Position numbers and translations under genes: made by a program. A DNA stretch of 64,000 nucleotides from Mycolicibacterium phocaicum (GTDB taxonomy: Bacteria > Actinomycetota > Actinomycetes > Mycobacteriales > Mycobacteriaceae): positions 3,410,001 through 3,474,000 of the forward strand of contig NZ_AP022616.1 of assembly GCF_010731115.1 (NCBI RefSeq), in the 5' to 3' direction. The stretch's first letter is position 1. Every line of letters begins with the position of its first letter. Shown in pieces: positions 29,037-37,849 of this stretch. Under the pieces are notes generated by a model. The model did no database searches, was not told the DNA's origin, and saw nothing but the letters and a program-made list of their open reading frames with translations.

Positions 29037-30551
29037 TCACCGAGCAGACTCCACCGCGGGCTCGGACGCCAGCGTCTTGCCGTTCTGCACGATTTCCAGG
29101 CCTGACGAGGTGACGTGGTACTCAGCCGAATCGGGATCGTTGAACGCGACGAAGCCGTCGCCGGATTCATTCACGGTCCCCAACCGGATGGTCGCGTCGT
29201 CGGACAGCCGATAGCCCAGGTAATACAGCACCCCGACGCTGCTGCGGCAGATCACGACAGCCGACTGAGCGGTACGCAGGATCATCGCGGCCTCGTCCGC
29301 TCCGGTGCACCGGGCGGCGCCGTTGTAGGTGGTGAAGCCGTGGGTGTCGGCGTCGGGCAGCACCATTCGCGCTGTCGTGGGTACCAGCGAGGTGGGCGTC
29401 TCCGGCTCGGTGGACTCGACCGACGTCACCGTCACGCCCGTCGTCTCGGGCGCGGTCGTCGTGACGTCCACCGAAGTCGTTGCGCCGCTGCGGCCGTCAT
29501 GCCCACGCATCAGCACGACGCCCACGAAGACCAGGGCCACCACCAGCAGGATGCCCACCCCGGTCAGCGCCCAGGCCGTCGGGCTCATGCCGGATCGTGC
29601 CACGGCCGGCGGATCTGGTTGGCGCACAAGGCCCATGGGCGCGGCGGGCGGCGCGGACCGCAAGGTCGGCGCGCCGGGCACCGCTGGGGCCGAGGCGACG
29701 GGCGGCAGCGTCGCCGCCGCACCACGTGCCAGCGCCGCGGCGAAATCCGAACACGACGCGAAGCGGTCGGCAGGCCGGCGGGCCATCGCGATCGCCATCA
29801 CGGGATCCAAGTCGGCAAGGTCCGGGCGGACCTCCGCCAGCCGCGGCACCACACCGCTCACGCGTTGACTGATGAGCACCACGGGCGTCGAATCGCCACC
29901 CGGGGGCCGGCCGGTCAGCAGCTGAAAAGCGGTGGCGGCCAAGGCGTACTGATCCGACCGACCGTCCAGCTTCTCACCCAGCAGTTGCTCCGGCGCCGCG
30001 TAGTTCGGCGTGCCGAGCGTCATGTTGGTGGACGTCAGTCCGTCGAAATCGTCGACGCGCCGGGCGATCCCGAAATCGGCCAGCAGCACCCGGCCACGGC
30101 CGGGCCCCTGCCCGCTCAACAGGATGTTCGCGGGTTTGACGTCGCGGTGCAGCAGGCCGCGGCTGTGCGCGTGATCCAGCGCGTCGGCGATCGCGGTGAC
30201 GATGGCGATCACCTGGTCCCGCGGCATGCCACCGGGGCAATGCGCCCGGAGCACGTTTCCGGCATCGGAGCCGTCGACGTAGTCCATCGAGATCCACAGT
30301 CGCCCGTCGTATTCGCCGCGGTCGTGCACCCCGACGATGTGCTGATGCCACAACGTCGCCGCGGCATCGGCCTCGCGCTCGAAGCGCCGCCGGTATTCGG
30401 CGTCGGCCGACAACGATGCCGGCAGGACCTTCAGCGCGTCGGTGCGGGGCAGCCGCGGGTGCTGCACCAGGTAGACCTCGCCCATGCCGCCGGCCCCCAG
30501 TTTCCTGACCACGGTGAATCCGGCGAAGACCGATCCATCGGGTAGCGACAT
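29037..30551 (-). CDS. PknF-like transmembrane Ser/Thr protein kinase
   Basis: A 504-residue receptor-type kinase. The catalytic domain covers residues about 10-270: glycine loop [12 protein letters not shown], Lys41 in [17 protein letters not shown] in LADFGIARR and the APE motif in YAAPEQ. A Pro/Ala-rich linker leads to one membrane helix (about 325-347), a Thr/Ser-rich stalk and a small extracytoplasmic domain with two cysteines (CTGADEA and VVICRSS). The [36 protein letters not shown] start is very close to M. tuberculosis PknF as I remember it. TACGAT six bases before the ATG points to a leaderless mRNA. Its gene lies directly before rmlA-B-CD, 36 bases apart, and may be co-transcribed with it. 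Confidence 0.92.
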   Translation of the reverse strand: MSLPDGSVFAGFTVVRKLGAGGMGEVYLVQHPRLPRTDALKVLPASLSADAEYRRRFEREADAAATLWHQHIVGVHDRGEYDGRLWISMDYVDGSDAGNVLRAHCPGGMPRDQVIAIVTAIADALDHAHSRGLLHRDVKPANILLSGQGPGRGRVLLADFGIARRVDDFDGLTSTNMTLGTPNYAAPEQLLGEKLDGRSDQYALAATAFQLLTGRPPGGDSTPVVLISQRVSGVVPRLAEVRPDLADLDPVMAIAMARRPADRFASCSDFAAALARGAAATLPPVASAPAVPGAPTLRSAPPAAPMGLVRQPDPPAVARSGMSPTAWALTGVGILLVVALVFVGVVLMRGHDGRSGATTSVDVTTTAPETTGVTVTSVESTEPETPTSLVPTTARMVLPDADTHGFTTYNGAARCTGADEAAMILRTAQSAVVICRSSVGVLYYLGYRLSDDATIRLGTVNESGDGFVAFNDPDSAEYHVTSSGLEIVQNGKTLASEPAVESAR

Positions 30552-30557
30552 GGTCGG

Positions 30558-30563
30558 ATCGTA
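30558..30563 (-). promoter_or_regulatory. -10 box of the kinase gene, leaderless start
   Basis: TACGAT on the minus strand fits TANNNT and ends six bases before the ATG at 30551. Confidence 0.45.
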
Positions 30564-30582
30564 ACGGCCGAAACGCGAAAGA

Positions 30583-30613
30583 GCGGCCACCCGAGATGAT
30601 CTCGGTTGGCCGC
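30583..30613 (-). terminator. terminator after the CDP-diacylglycerol diphosphatase gene
   Basis: Arms 30583-30596 and 30600-30613 pair in 13 of 14 positions around a 3-base loop. On the minus strand a short CTCTTTC follows. It separates the diphosphatase gene from the kinase gene downstream. Confidence 0.6.
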
Positions 30614-30628
30614 CTCTCGCTGAGCGGT

Positions 30629-31489
30629 CTAACGCTTGTCCAGGATTCCCTCGATGTTGGCGACACCGTGGATGCCGGACGTGGTGTTGCTTTCCAGGAC
30701 CACGAACCCCTTACCCGCGGGGTTGCGGGTGACCAGCAGGGTTTCGTGCGCCATCGCAGCGGACTTGCCCTGCTTGTTCAGCGGCGTGACGATGTCGTCG
30801 TTCAGCTTCTTGAAGAAGTTGGCGTCGACGCTGTCCGTGATCCAGGCCCGGTACTGGTGCTTGCTGTCCTGCCACTTGTCGTTGTGGCCGGTGACCTCGA
30901 CGACCTGGTCGACCCACTTGTGCTCGTCGGTGCTGACCTTGCCGGCCTTGACCGCCTGGGCGATGTCGTCACGTGCCGGGGCGTACAGCCGGGTCAGGTG
31001 GATGTGGAGCTGGTTGAGCCGACGGGCATCCGCCGAGTTGATCCCGAGCGCCCAGTCCGGGCCGCCTGTCATGAAGTGGATCGACTCGTAGGCGTGCTTG
31101 AAGTAGTTCGGCGCGTCGTTGCGCAGCAGGTTGTCGCATTCGATGCCGGTCTCGCGGACGGTCGGCACCACCAACAGGTCCTGGGTCGTCTTCATGTCCA
31201 CGCCCGGATGCACAGCCCAACCGCGCGTCGAATCGTGGCCGGGCCACTGGATGTCGAAGTTCCGGCCCGGGTGCTTCGGCGAGTGCTCCCCGACGCCGTG
31301 CGCCGGCGGCTTGACGCCGTCCCAGATCGGATCGTCCTTGTGGTCGTCGCAACCCTGGTAGTGCTGCGTGCCCGTCTCGGCGTGGGCGGCAGGCGAGAGA
31401 CCGAAGGCCAGCACCGGCGCTACCACCAGGGCGGCGGCGGCCGCGATACGGCGGGTGAAGCGGGAGCGGGTGGTGGTCGTGTTGGTCAT
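30629..31489 (-). CDS. secreted CDP-diacylglycerol diphosphatase (CDH family)
   Basis: A 286-residue exported protein. A signal peptide ([25 protein letters not shown]) precedes a CDH domain of the HIT-like superfamily: [14 protein letters not shown], then [21 protein letters not shown], whose HxH (His in LHIHL, about residue 165) is the nucleotidyl-phosphate site. CDH enzymes split CDP-diacylglycerol to CMP and phosphatidate. The blocks line up with M. tuberculosis Rv2289 (cdh) as I remember it, with a longer N-terminal region here ([19 protein letters not shown]). The ATG at 31489 has AGGAG nearby upstream. An extracellular substrate other than CDP-DAG is possible. Confidence 0.78.
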   Translation of the reverse strand: MTNTTTTRSRFTRRIAAAAALVVAPVLAFGLSPAAHAETGTQHYQGCDDHKDDPIWDGVKPPAHGVGEHSPKHPGRNFDIQWPGHDSTRGWAVHPGVDMKTTQDLLVVPTVRETGIECDNLLRNDAPNYFKHAYESIHFMTGGPDWALGINSADARRLNQLHIHLTRLYAPARDDIAQAVKAGKVSTDEHKWVDQVVEVTGHNDKWQDSKHQYRAWITDSVDANFFKKLNDDIVTPLNKQGKSAAMAHETLLVTRNPAGKGFVVLESNTTSGIHGVANIEGILDKR

Positions 31490-31560
31490 GTCTTCTCCTG
31501 AAGGTTTAGGGGGTGTGCCTTGCGGCGTTGAAATAACCTTCGCGGAATCGACGCCCCAGG

Positions 31561-32496
31561 TCAGTCCGCTGATCGGGCCCTCGACCGGACGAAATCGGCC
31601 TCCCCCGATCGGGGGACACGCACTCCTCGGCTCGCTCGGCTCCGCTGGGCGGCGGCCCACAGCTTCTCCTGCACCCGCAGCACCACGGGTCCGGGGCTTC
31701 CTCGACCTTCCGCCGTCGACTTCGTCACCCAGATGACGCTCCATCCCCGCGATTCGAGCTCCGCTGTATGGCTGTGCACCCACTCGCGGTATCCCGGGAT
31801 ATCCGCGTCCTCGTCACACTCGACGGCTACCTTCCACCGCGGCCAACCCAGTGCCGCCCGTGTGCAGACCAATCCCCATTCGTCGTAGAACGGGATCTGC
31901 GTTCGCAGTCCTGGAATGCCTGTGCTGCGCAGCAACAGCCGGGTCTGCGTCTGCAGCGGAGACTCAGACCCGCCATCGGCCTGCCCCAGCGCAATCCGCA
32001 GTCGATCGACACCCCGAATTCCCCGATTGGCCGCGGCCAACTCCCACACGCGTTCCGGGTCCAGGCCGGTCGCGTTCAACAACGCATCCAGGGTCGGTAC
32101 CGCCTGGTTCTCGGGCAGGAGCCGGCCAAGGTCGAACGCCGTCCGCGCCACAGTCGTCACCCGCATGCCGCCGCCGACCTCTCTCACCTCCTCTGGAGCG
32201 AGCGCATACGAATGCACGGTGAGCCCGGTCGGCGAGTGCCGGTTGGTCCGCACGACCTCGGCCGGCGCGTTCACGTCGAGCCACTGGGTGCCGTGCACGG
32301 CCGCCGCCGACAGCCCGCACAACACCGCATCGGGGCCCGCGAACAGCCACGCCGCCTCGGCGCGCAGCCTCGCCGTCAACGCCACCTCGTTGGCGAGGTA
32401 GACACCCCGGTAGATGGCGCGGTACCCGGTACGCAGCTCTCGTCTGGTCAGCAGTCCGGCGTCCAAGGCTGCGCTGCCGAGAAACGGTCGCTTCAT
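31561..32496 (-). CDS. AbiEi/DUF559-like protein
   Basis: A 311-residue protein of a type common in mycobacteria: an N-terminal AbiEi-antitoxin-like part (LLTRRELRTGYRAIYRGVYLANEVALTARLRAEAAWLFAG, VLCGLSAAAVHGTQW, residues about 15-75), a middle MRVTTVARTAFDLGRLL segment, and a C-terminal DUF559/Vsr-like nuclease-fold region (KVAVECDEDADIPGYREWVHSHTAELESRGWSVIWV). The C-terminal Glu and Asp could be remnants of a nuclease site. There is no neighbouring toxin gene, so an antitoxin role is unsupported. The start is the ATG at 32496; a longer open frame reaches 32565. Confidence 0.65.
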   Translation of the reverse strand: MKRPFLGSAALDAGLLTRRELRTGYRAIYRGVYLANEVALTARLRAEAAWLFAGPDAVLCGLSAAAVHGTQWLDVNAPAEVVRTNRHSPTGLTVHSYALAPEEVREVGGGMRVTTVARTAFDLGRLLPENQAVPTLDALLNATGLDPERVWELAAANRGIRGVDRLRIALGQADGGSESPLQTQTRLLLRSTGIPGLRTQIPFYDEWGLVCTRAALGWPRWKVAVECDEDADIPGYREWVHSHTAELESRGWSVIWVTKSTAEGRGSPGPVVLRVQEKLWAAAQRSRASRGVRVPRSGEADFVRSRARSAD

Positions 32497-32611
32497 GCGG
32501 TGAGCATGGCTGCGCCCACCGACAGATCGGATACCTCTGCCGGTGGTTACCCACAGGAATCTCACGGCCGAACACCGCGCGGGCTGCTCTCCACAACCAT
32601 CCTGGTCGCAG

Positions 32612-32685
32612 TGCTACGACGAATGTGCATGTTCGGGTTGAGATTTCGCGGTTTTTCGGGTCAAACCTGCACATTCGTCGTAGCA
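32612..32685. repeat. 18-bp perfect inverted repeat with 38-base spacer
   Basis: Arms 32612-32629 and 32668-32685 (TGCTACGACGAATGTGCA and its complement) are perfect. They lie between the divergent DUF559 and fadD23 genes, about 75 bases before the fadD23 start. The wide spacing suggests a structured RNA, two half-operators, or a miniature mobile repeat. Confidence 0.6.
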
Positions 32686-32747
32686 GTCCGCATCGCATGC
32701 CGCACCTGACCGGCAAACCAGGTACCACCGGTCTCATGTGAGTTGAG

Positions 32748-32753
32748 TAACCT
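32748..32753 (+). promoter_or_regulatory. -10 box of fadD23, leaderless start
   Basis: TAACCT fits TANNNT and ends six bases before the ATG at 32760. Confidence 0.5.
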
Positions 32754-32759
32754 GGCGCC

Positions 32760-34472
32760 ATGTCCGATGCGTCGATCCTGTCCGTGCTGCGCGAGCGCGC
32801 CGGTGCGACTCCCGACGACGTGGCCTACACCTTCACCGACTACGACCACGACTGGGACGGCGTCACCGAGAGCGTGACGTGGGCCCAGCTGTACCGTCGC
32901 ACGCTCAACGTGGCGCACGAGCTCCGCATGCACGGTGTTCCCGGCGACCGCGCGCTGATCATCGCGCCGCAGGGGCTGGCCTACATCGTCGGGTTCCTGG
33001 GCGCCATGCAGGCGGGTTTCATCGCGGTGCCGCTGTCGGTGCCGCTGCCGGGCTCTCATGACGAGCGGGTCAGTGCCGTCATCACCGACACGTCGCCGAC
33101 GGTCGTGCTGACCACCGCGGCCGCGTTCGACATCGCCGCGCAGAACGTGGACGACGGCGCCTCGATGGTCGCGGTGATCGCCGTCGACACCCTCGACCTG
33201 GACGCGGACCGCGACTTCGACGAAGAGGTCCCGCCGGGGCCCGATATCGCCTACCTGCAGTACACCTCCGGGTCGACGCGGCTGCCGGCCGGGGTGATGA
33301 TCTCGCACCGGAACCTGCGGGTGAACGTCGAGCAGTTGCTGGCCGACCTGCTGTCGCAGCACGGTGGAGAGCTGCCGCCGGGGTCGACGCTGGTCTCGTG
33401 GCTGCCCTTCTACCACGACATGGGCCTGGTGCTCGGGATCGCGGTTCCGATCTTCTCCGGCCACAAGGGCGACCTCATGAGCCCGATCGCCTTCCTCACG
33501 CGCCCGGTCCGTTGGCTGCAGGCGCTGTCGCGGAACAACCCCGCATGGTCGGCCGCGCCGAACTTCGCGTTCGACCTCGCCACCCGCCGCGTCACCGACG
33601 AGGAGATGGCCGAGCTCGACCTCAGCGGCATTATCGGCATCAACAATGGCGCCGAACGCATCCACCCGCCCACTCTGATCAAGTTCGACGAACGCTTCGC
33701 GGCCGTCGGGTTCCGGCCCGAGATGATGGTGCCGTCGTACGGCCTGGCCGAGGCGACGCTCTACGTGGCCAGCGGTGCGCATGGCCGGCCGCCGGAAGTG
33801 GTCGAGTTCGCCGCCGACGAACTCACGCAGGGCATCGCGTTGCGCAAAGCGGGTGGGACGCCGCTCATGCGGTACGGCCGGGCGCCGTCGCCGCTGCTGG
33901 AGATCGTCGACGCCGACACCTGCCAGCTGTGCCCCGACGGCGTCGTCGGCGAAATCTGGGTCCGTGGCGACAACGTCTCCGCCGGGTACTGGCGCAAGCC
34001 CGAGCAGACCGGGTCCGCCTTCGACGCAACACTGGTCGATGCCCCCGAAGGCACGCCCGAGACGGGCTGGCTCCGGACCGGGGACCAGGGCTTCCTCTCC
34101 GACGGCGACCTGTTCATCGTGGGCCGCATCAAGGACATGCTGATCGTGCGCGGCCGCAACCACTACTCCGACGACATCGAAGCGACGGTGCAGAAGATCA
34201 GCCGCGGCCGGGTGGCGGCGATCGCCGTGACCGACGACCACACCGACCAGCTGGTCACCATCATCGAACTCAAGTCGCGCGCCGACGCCGCTGCGCTCGA
34301 TGGGCTGAAAAACGATGTGGTCGCGGCGATTTCGCGGGCGCACGGGTTGCAGGTCGCCGACGTCGTGCTGGTGGAGGCCGGGTCCATCCCGACCACCACG
34401 AGCGGCAAGATGCGCCGGTCGGCCTGTGCCGAGCAGTACCGGCAAGGGCAGTTCGTCCGGTTGGACGGCTAG
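32760..34472 (+). CDS. fadD23: long-chain fatty-acyl-AMP ligase (FAAL), FadD23-like
   Basis: A 570-residue adenylate-forming enzyme that activates a fatty acid as acyl-AMP for loading onto the partner polyketide synthase. The ATP-binding motif is YTSGST at residues 168-173. Other visible elements are LPFYHDMGLVLGI, NNGAERIHPPTLIKF, MVPSYGLAEATLYV and the C-terminal RTGDQGFLSDGDLFIVGRIKDMLIVRGRNHYSDDIE. The set resembles FAAL enzymes rather than acyl-CoA ligases. It belongs to the TPP locus, where FadD23 feeds palmitoyl-type starters to Pks. The start is supported by the -10 box six bases upstream. Confidence 0.93.
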   Translation: MSDASILSVLRERAGATPDDVAYTFTDYDHDWDGVTESVTWAQLYRRTLNVAHELRMHGVPGDRALIIAPQGLAYIVGFLGAMQAGFIAVPLSVPLPGSHDERVSAVITDTSPTVVLTTAAAFDIAAQNVDDGASMVAVIAVDTLDLDADRDFDEEVPPGPDIAYLQYTSGSTRLPAGVMISHRNLRVNVEQLLADLLSQHGGELPPGSTLVSWLPFYHDMGLVLGIAVPIFSGHKGDLMSPIAFLTRPVRWLQALSRNNPAWSAAPNFAFDLATRRVTDEEMAELDLSGIIGINNGAERIHPPTLIKFDERFAAVGFRPEMMVPSYGLAEATLYVASGAHGRPPEVVEFAADELTQGIALRKAGGTPLMRYGRAPSPLLEIVDADTCQLCPDGVVGEIWVRGDNVSAGYWRKPEQTGSAFDATLVDAPEGTPETGWLRTGDQGFLSDGDLFIVGRIKDMLIVRGRNHYSDDIEATVQKISRGRVAAIAVTDDHTDQLVTIIELKSRADAAALDGLKNDVVAAISRAHGLQVADVVLVEAGSIPTTTSGKMRRSACAEQYRQGQFVRLDG

Positions 34473-34484
34473 CCCGCGCCCCCT

Positions 34485-35126
34485 ATGTGGATCACCCTGC
34501 TGGTGATGGCGGTCGCGGTCAGCCTGGAGCCGTTCCGCATCGGTATGTCCGTGGTCATGCTGAACCGGCCCCGTCCGCACCTGCAGCTGGCCGCGTTCCT
34601 GTGCGGCGGTTTCCTGATGGGCCTGTCCGTCGGCGCGGTGGTGCTGTTCTTCCTCGAGTCGCGGTTACCCGCTTGGGCCTCAGCACATTTCAATCTGCCG
34701 ACGGTTCAGATCGTGATCGGTGTGCTGGCCCTGGTGGCCGCGTTGCTGCTGGCCGTCACGAAGGGGCGCGAACGGACCGTCCCGGACTGGCTGACCCGGC
34801 TGCTCACTGGCCGGTCGCTGTGGGTCGCCGGCGTCGCTGGCCTGGGCATCGCGCTGCCCTCGGTCGACTATCTCGCGGCGCTGGCCGTGATCGCCGCCGC
34901 ACACCTCGAGGCCGGGGTTCGGATGGGTGCGCTGGTGACGTTCAACGTGGTGGCGTTCTCGTTGGTCGAGATACCCCTGCTGGCCTATTTGATCGCCCCG
35001 CAGCGCACGCGGACCGCAATGAGCAACCTGCACAACTGGATTCGCGCCCGCCAGCGGCACGAAGTCGCGGGCCTGCTGGCCGCGGTGGGCGTCGTGCTCG
35101 TCGCGGCGGGCGCGCTGGGGATCTGA
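34485..35126 (+). CDS. GAP-like lipid-export membrane protein
   Basis: A 213-residue membrane protein with six predicted helices, of the GAP/Sap (peptidoglycolipid addressing protein) family. The opening MWITLLVMAVAVSLEPFRIGMSVVML and LQLAAFLCGGFLMGLSVGAVVLFF are typical, with conserved ALPSVDYLAALAVIAAA in the fourth helix. GAP proteins are needed to move glycopeptidolipids or sulfolipids to the surface. It lies 12 bases after fadD23 and is probably co-transcribed with it. Confidence 0.85.
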   Translation: MWITLLVMAVAVSLEPFRIGMSVVMLNRPRPHLQLAAFLCGGFLMGLSVGAVVLFFLESRLPAWASAHFNLPTVQIVIGVLALVAALLLAVTKGRERTVPDWLTRLLTGRSLWVAGVAGLGIALPSVDYLAALAVIAAAHLEAGVRMGALVTFNVVAFSLVEIPLLAYLIAPQRTRTAMSNLHNWIRARQRHEVAGLLAAVGVVLVAAGALGI

Positions 35127-35171
35127 GGTCCCGTTGTGGCCGCGAGTGTGCAGCCAGCGCGCCTCCAAGGC

Positions 35172-36622
35172 GGCAGATTCAAGCGGTCGCCGCAACAAAT
35201 GTGGACGGGTCTGACAGTAGCCGGTCGAGTTCCTCGGCCGGGGTGCGCCAACCGTGGCGTTTACGGGATCGGGCGTTGAGTTCAGCGGCGACCTGGTCGA
35301 GCCATCCGGGTCCGTAGAACGACAGGTCGGTCCCTTTAGGAAAGTACTGGCGCAGAAGACCGTTGGTGTTCTCGTTGGTGCCGCGCTGCCAGGGGCTGTG
35401 CGGATCGCAGAAGTAGATCGGCAGGCCGAGGGCTTTGGTGATGTCGGCGTGCTTGGCCATCTCGCTACCTTGGTCCCAGGTCAGCGAGCGGCGCAGGATC
35501 TCGGGAATCTCCGGGATTTTGGCGCTCATCGCGGCGGCCAACGTCGCGGCGGTGTGATCGCCCGGCAGGTGCAGCAGCACCACGAACCCGGTGGTGCGCT
35601 CCACCAGGGTGCCGATCGCCGAACCTGATGCGGTGCTGCCCAGGATCAGGTCCCCTTCCCAATGCCCCGGGACCGCCCGATCATCAGCCTCTTTCGGGCG
35701 GTCGCTGATGCTGACCATGTCTTTGATTTTGCTTCCGGTTTCGTTGCGGCCCTGCGGTTTCCGTCGAACCCGGCCCGTGCGCAGGGCTTCTTTGACGATG
35801 CGGGCCAGCTCACCGCGCGGCTGTACATACAGCGCTTGGTAGATCGTTTCGTGGGACACCCACATCTCCGGATCGTCGGGAAAATCAAGGCGCAGTCGGC
35901 CCGCGATCTGCGCCGGGCTGTCGTGCTTTTCTAAGCGTGCCACGACCTGCTCCAGCAGGGCAGGGTTGGACTCCAACTTGCGAGCCTTGGGTCGCTTGGC
36001 GTTGGTGGTGGCCACCTCCTGAGCCACCCAGGCCCGATATCCGCTGGTGGTGGCTCCACGTTTGCGTTCCTGGTGGATCGTGGTCCGGGACCGCCCCAGA
36101 GCCGCTGCGGCCTCGGTGACGGTCGCGCCGGCGGTCAGCAACTGCTCGAGGCGCCACCGCTCGATAAACGACAACGGCCCCCGCGAGACCCCGGGATCGA
36201 GTTCGACCACGGCGCATGACGGATCATCGGTAGGAGCGGGGGTTTTCGGCACGAATCCAGCCTGAGCGACCCACCGCCGGCCCTGGTTCTCTGACACGCC
36301 CGCGACCACTGCGGCGTCGGCCACAGTGGCACCGGCATGCATCTCCTGCCAGAACGACGCTTTCACCGCACCCGAATACCGCGTGCCGCAATGCCGCGGA
36401 TCGGTTTGATACCCAGCTTCTTTGGCCCATCGCCGACCCGTCGCACCACTCACCCCTGCCACGGTTCCAGCCGCCGTCGGTGACAGCCCCGACCTCAACG
36501 CCGCATCGAAAGCATCCCGCACCGACTGCGGAACACCATAACTACCCAAATGACTCCAACGCCTCGGATGCATCGAACAACACCTCTCAAATCAGGTGTT
36601 GTGACGACCCCTTGAATCTGCC
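35172..36622 (-). mobile_element. complete IS30-family insertion sequence
   Basis: The 1451-bp element has 26-bp imperfect terminal inverted repeats (35172-35197 and 36597-36622, 22 of 26 matching) and a 3-bp target duplication GGC (35169-35171 and 36623-36625). One intact transposase gene fills it. It sits between the convergent GAP-like gene and pe, so it breaks no gene. Confidence 0.92.
35179..36573 (-). CDS. IS30-family transposase
   Basis: A 464-residue DDE transposase, apparently intact. The N-terminus holds two helix-turn-helix-like units (LSPTAAGTVAGVSGATGRRWAKEAG; ATVADAAVVAGVSENQGRRWVAQAG) and the IS30 HTH (LSFIERWRLEQLLTAGATVTEAAAALGRSRTTIHQE). The catalytic residues are Asp in HWEGDLILG, Asp in LTWDQGSEM and Glu in WQRGTNENTNGLLRQYFPKG, the last being the IS30 signature. 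GAGAGG lies upstream of the ATG. The stop lies inside the left inverted repeat region. Confidence 0.95.
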   Translation of the reverse strand: MHPRRWSHLGSYGVPQSVRDAFDAALRSGLSPTAAGTVAGVSGATGRRWAKEAGYQTDPRHCGTRYSGAVKASFWQEMHAGATVADAAVVAGVSENQGRRWVAQAGFVPKTPAPTDDPSCAVVELDPGVSRGPLSFIERWRLEQLLTAGATVTEAAAALGRSRTTIHQERKRGATTSGYRAWVAQEVATTNAKRPKARKLESNPALLEQVVARLEKHDSPAQIAGRLRLDFPDDPEMWVSHETIYQALYVQPRGELARIVKEALRTGRVRRKPQGRNETGSKIKDMVSISDRPKEADDRAVPGHWEGDLILGSTASGSAIGTLVERTTGFVVLLHLPGDHTAATLAAAMSAKIPEIPEILRRSLTWDQGSEMAKHADITKALGLPIYFCDPHSPWQRGTNENTNGLLRQYFPKGTDLSFYGPGWLDQVAAELNARSRKRHGWRTPAEELDRLLSDPSTFVAATA

Positions 36623-36679
36623 GGCGATTTAGACGCCCTGTGTGCACGCTCGGTGCGCCGCGCCGAAGCCGCCCGGCCC

Positions 36680-37849
36680 CTAGTGCGCGCTCGGCCCGTG
36701 GCTCAGCACGTAGTTGATGCCCGACATCAGCTGTGACACCGGGTCGGCGGCACCACCGAAGGCGGCCTGGGTGGCCGGGGCGGTGGCTGCGGCGGGGTCG
36801 TAGCCGTTGACGGGATCGACGGTGACGGGTGCGGTCGCCGGGTCGTCGTTGCGCGAATATCCGGCATCCACCATGGGTTTCATCACGGCGTCGAGGTGAT
36901 TCATGTCCGCTTCGGACATGCCGAGGTACTTGAACGGCACGACGAGCGGCAGGTGCTGCTCGGGGATCATGTACGTCGTCGTCGTCGCGCCGCGGGAGTT
37001 GACGGTCTTGATGACGTTCTGCGGCGGCACGTTCTTCGGGTTGGTGAACGCCACCGCGGTATGGCCGGTGGCCAGGCCGACGACGGCGTTCGCGAGCGCC
37101 ATCAGATTGTCCGGGCGGTCCGGCCAGTCGGCGATGCTGTCGTACGCGGAGATGAATTGGTAAGTGTCGTACTGACTGTCGACCACCGGCGGCATCAGGA
37201 AGTCGAGCGCGGGGACCGTGCTGCCGACGGGGTAGGTCTGCCGCAGGAAGCTCTGCGTCCACGGGTTGATGGCGAGCGGGTCACCGTAGGTGGCGAACGA
37301 CAGCTCGTTCGGTGGCGGCGCGGCCGGGTCGTACGCGAGCCGGTCCTGCACGGCGTGCACGACCATGGCGCCCTCGGACAGGCCGATCACCGTGCCGGGG
37401 CCGCCGGCCTGAACGCGGTTGATGACGTTGTTCTTACCGACCTCGACGGACTCACCGATGCTGGGTCCGTTCAAGCCGATCTCGGGCATCTTCTGATGTA
37501 GCTCGTCGATGCCCGGGATGACGCTGAGCACGTGGCCCTGCACCTGGCCGGCGGGGTAGTCGACGATCTCTCGATTGAGACCCGGGAACCAGTCGGCGCC
37601 CGTACGACGGATGTACTCGTCGTACGGGATGCCCATGACGTGCGCGCCGCCGAGTGCGTACCCACGGCCGGGGGTGCCGATCGGCGGGATGGCCGGCACG
37701 AGCGGGCCGCCGGAGCCGGCGTCAGAGCTGGAACCGGGACCGGTCCAGGGCTCGTCGGCCGTCGCGATCCAGTCGGCGAGGGGCCCGGAAGCACCGACCG
37801 TCAACAGCGTGGTGGCAATCGCCAACGAGCTGGCAAGTCGCTTGTTCAT
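36680..37849 (-). CDS. pe: PE-PPE-domain acyltransferase/hydrolase (Chp2-like) of the TPP locus
   Basis: A 389-residue exported serine hydrolase. After a signal-like N-terminus ([19 protein letters not shown]) comes a PE-PPE (PF08237-type alpha/beta hydrolase) domain with the nucleophile elbow GLSEG, Ser158. Further landmarks are [31 protein letters not shown] and [13 protein letters not shown]. Related Chp1/Chp2 proteins move acyl groups between acyl-trehaloses outside the cytoplasm; the TPP member is thought to make the fully acylated product from diacyltrehalose. The ATG overlaps the mmpL10 stop by 4 bases, so it is the last gene of papA3-mmpL10-pe. Confidence 0.88.
   Translation of the reverse strand: MNKRLASSLAIATTLLTVGASGPLADWIATADEPWTGPGSSSDAGSGGPLVPAIPPIGTPGRGYALGGAHVMGIPYDEYIRRTGADWFPGLNREIVDYPAGQVQGHVLSVIPGIDELHQKMPEIGLNGPSIGESVEVGKNNVINRVQAGGPGTVIGLSEGAMVVHAVQDRLAYDPAAPPPNELSFATYGDPLAINPWTQSFLRQTYPVGSTVPALDFLMPPVVDSQYDTYQFISAYDSIADWPDRPDNLMALANAVVGLATGHTAVAFTNPKNVPPQNVIKTVNSRGATTTTYMIPEQHLPLVVPFKYLGMSEADMNHLDAVMKPMVDAGYSRNDDPATAPVTVDPVNGYDPAAATAPATQAAFGGAADPVSQLMSGINYVLSHGPSAH

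Noticed and set aside
32586..32709. Repeated peptide RTCTFVVA in two open frames
   Set aside because: It arises from the two arms of the inverted repeat being read on opposite strands and is not a duplicated gene.
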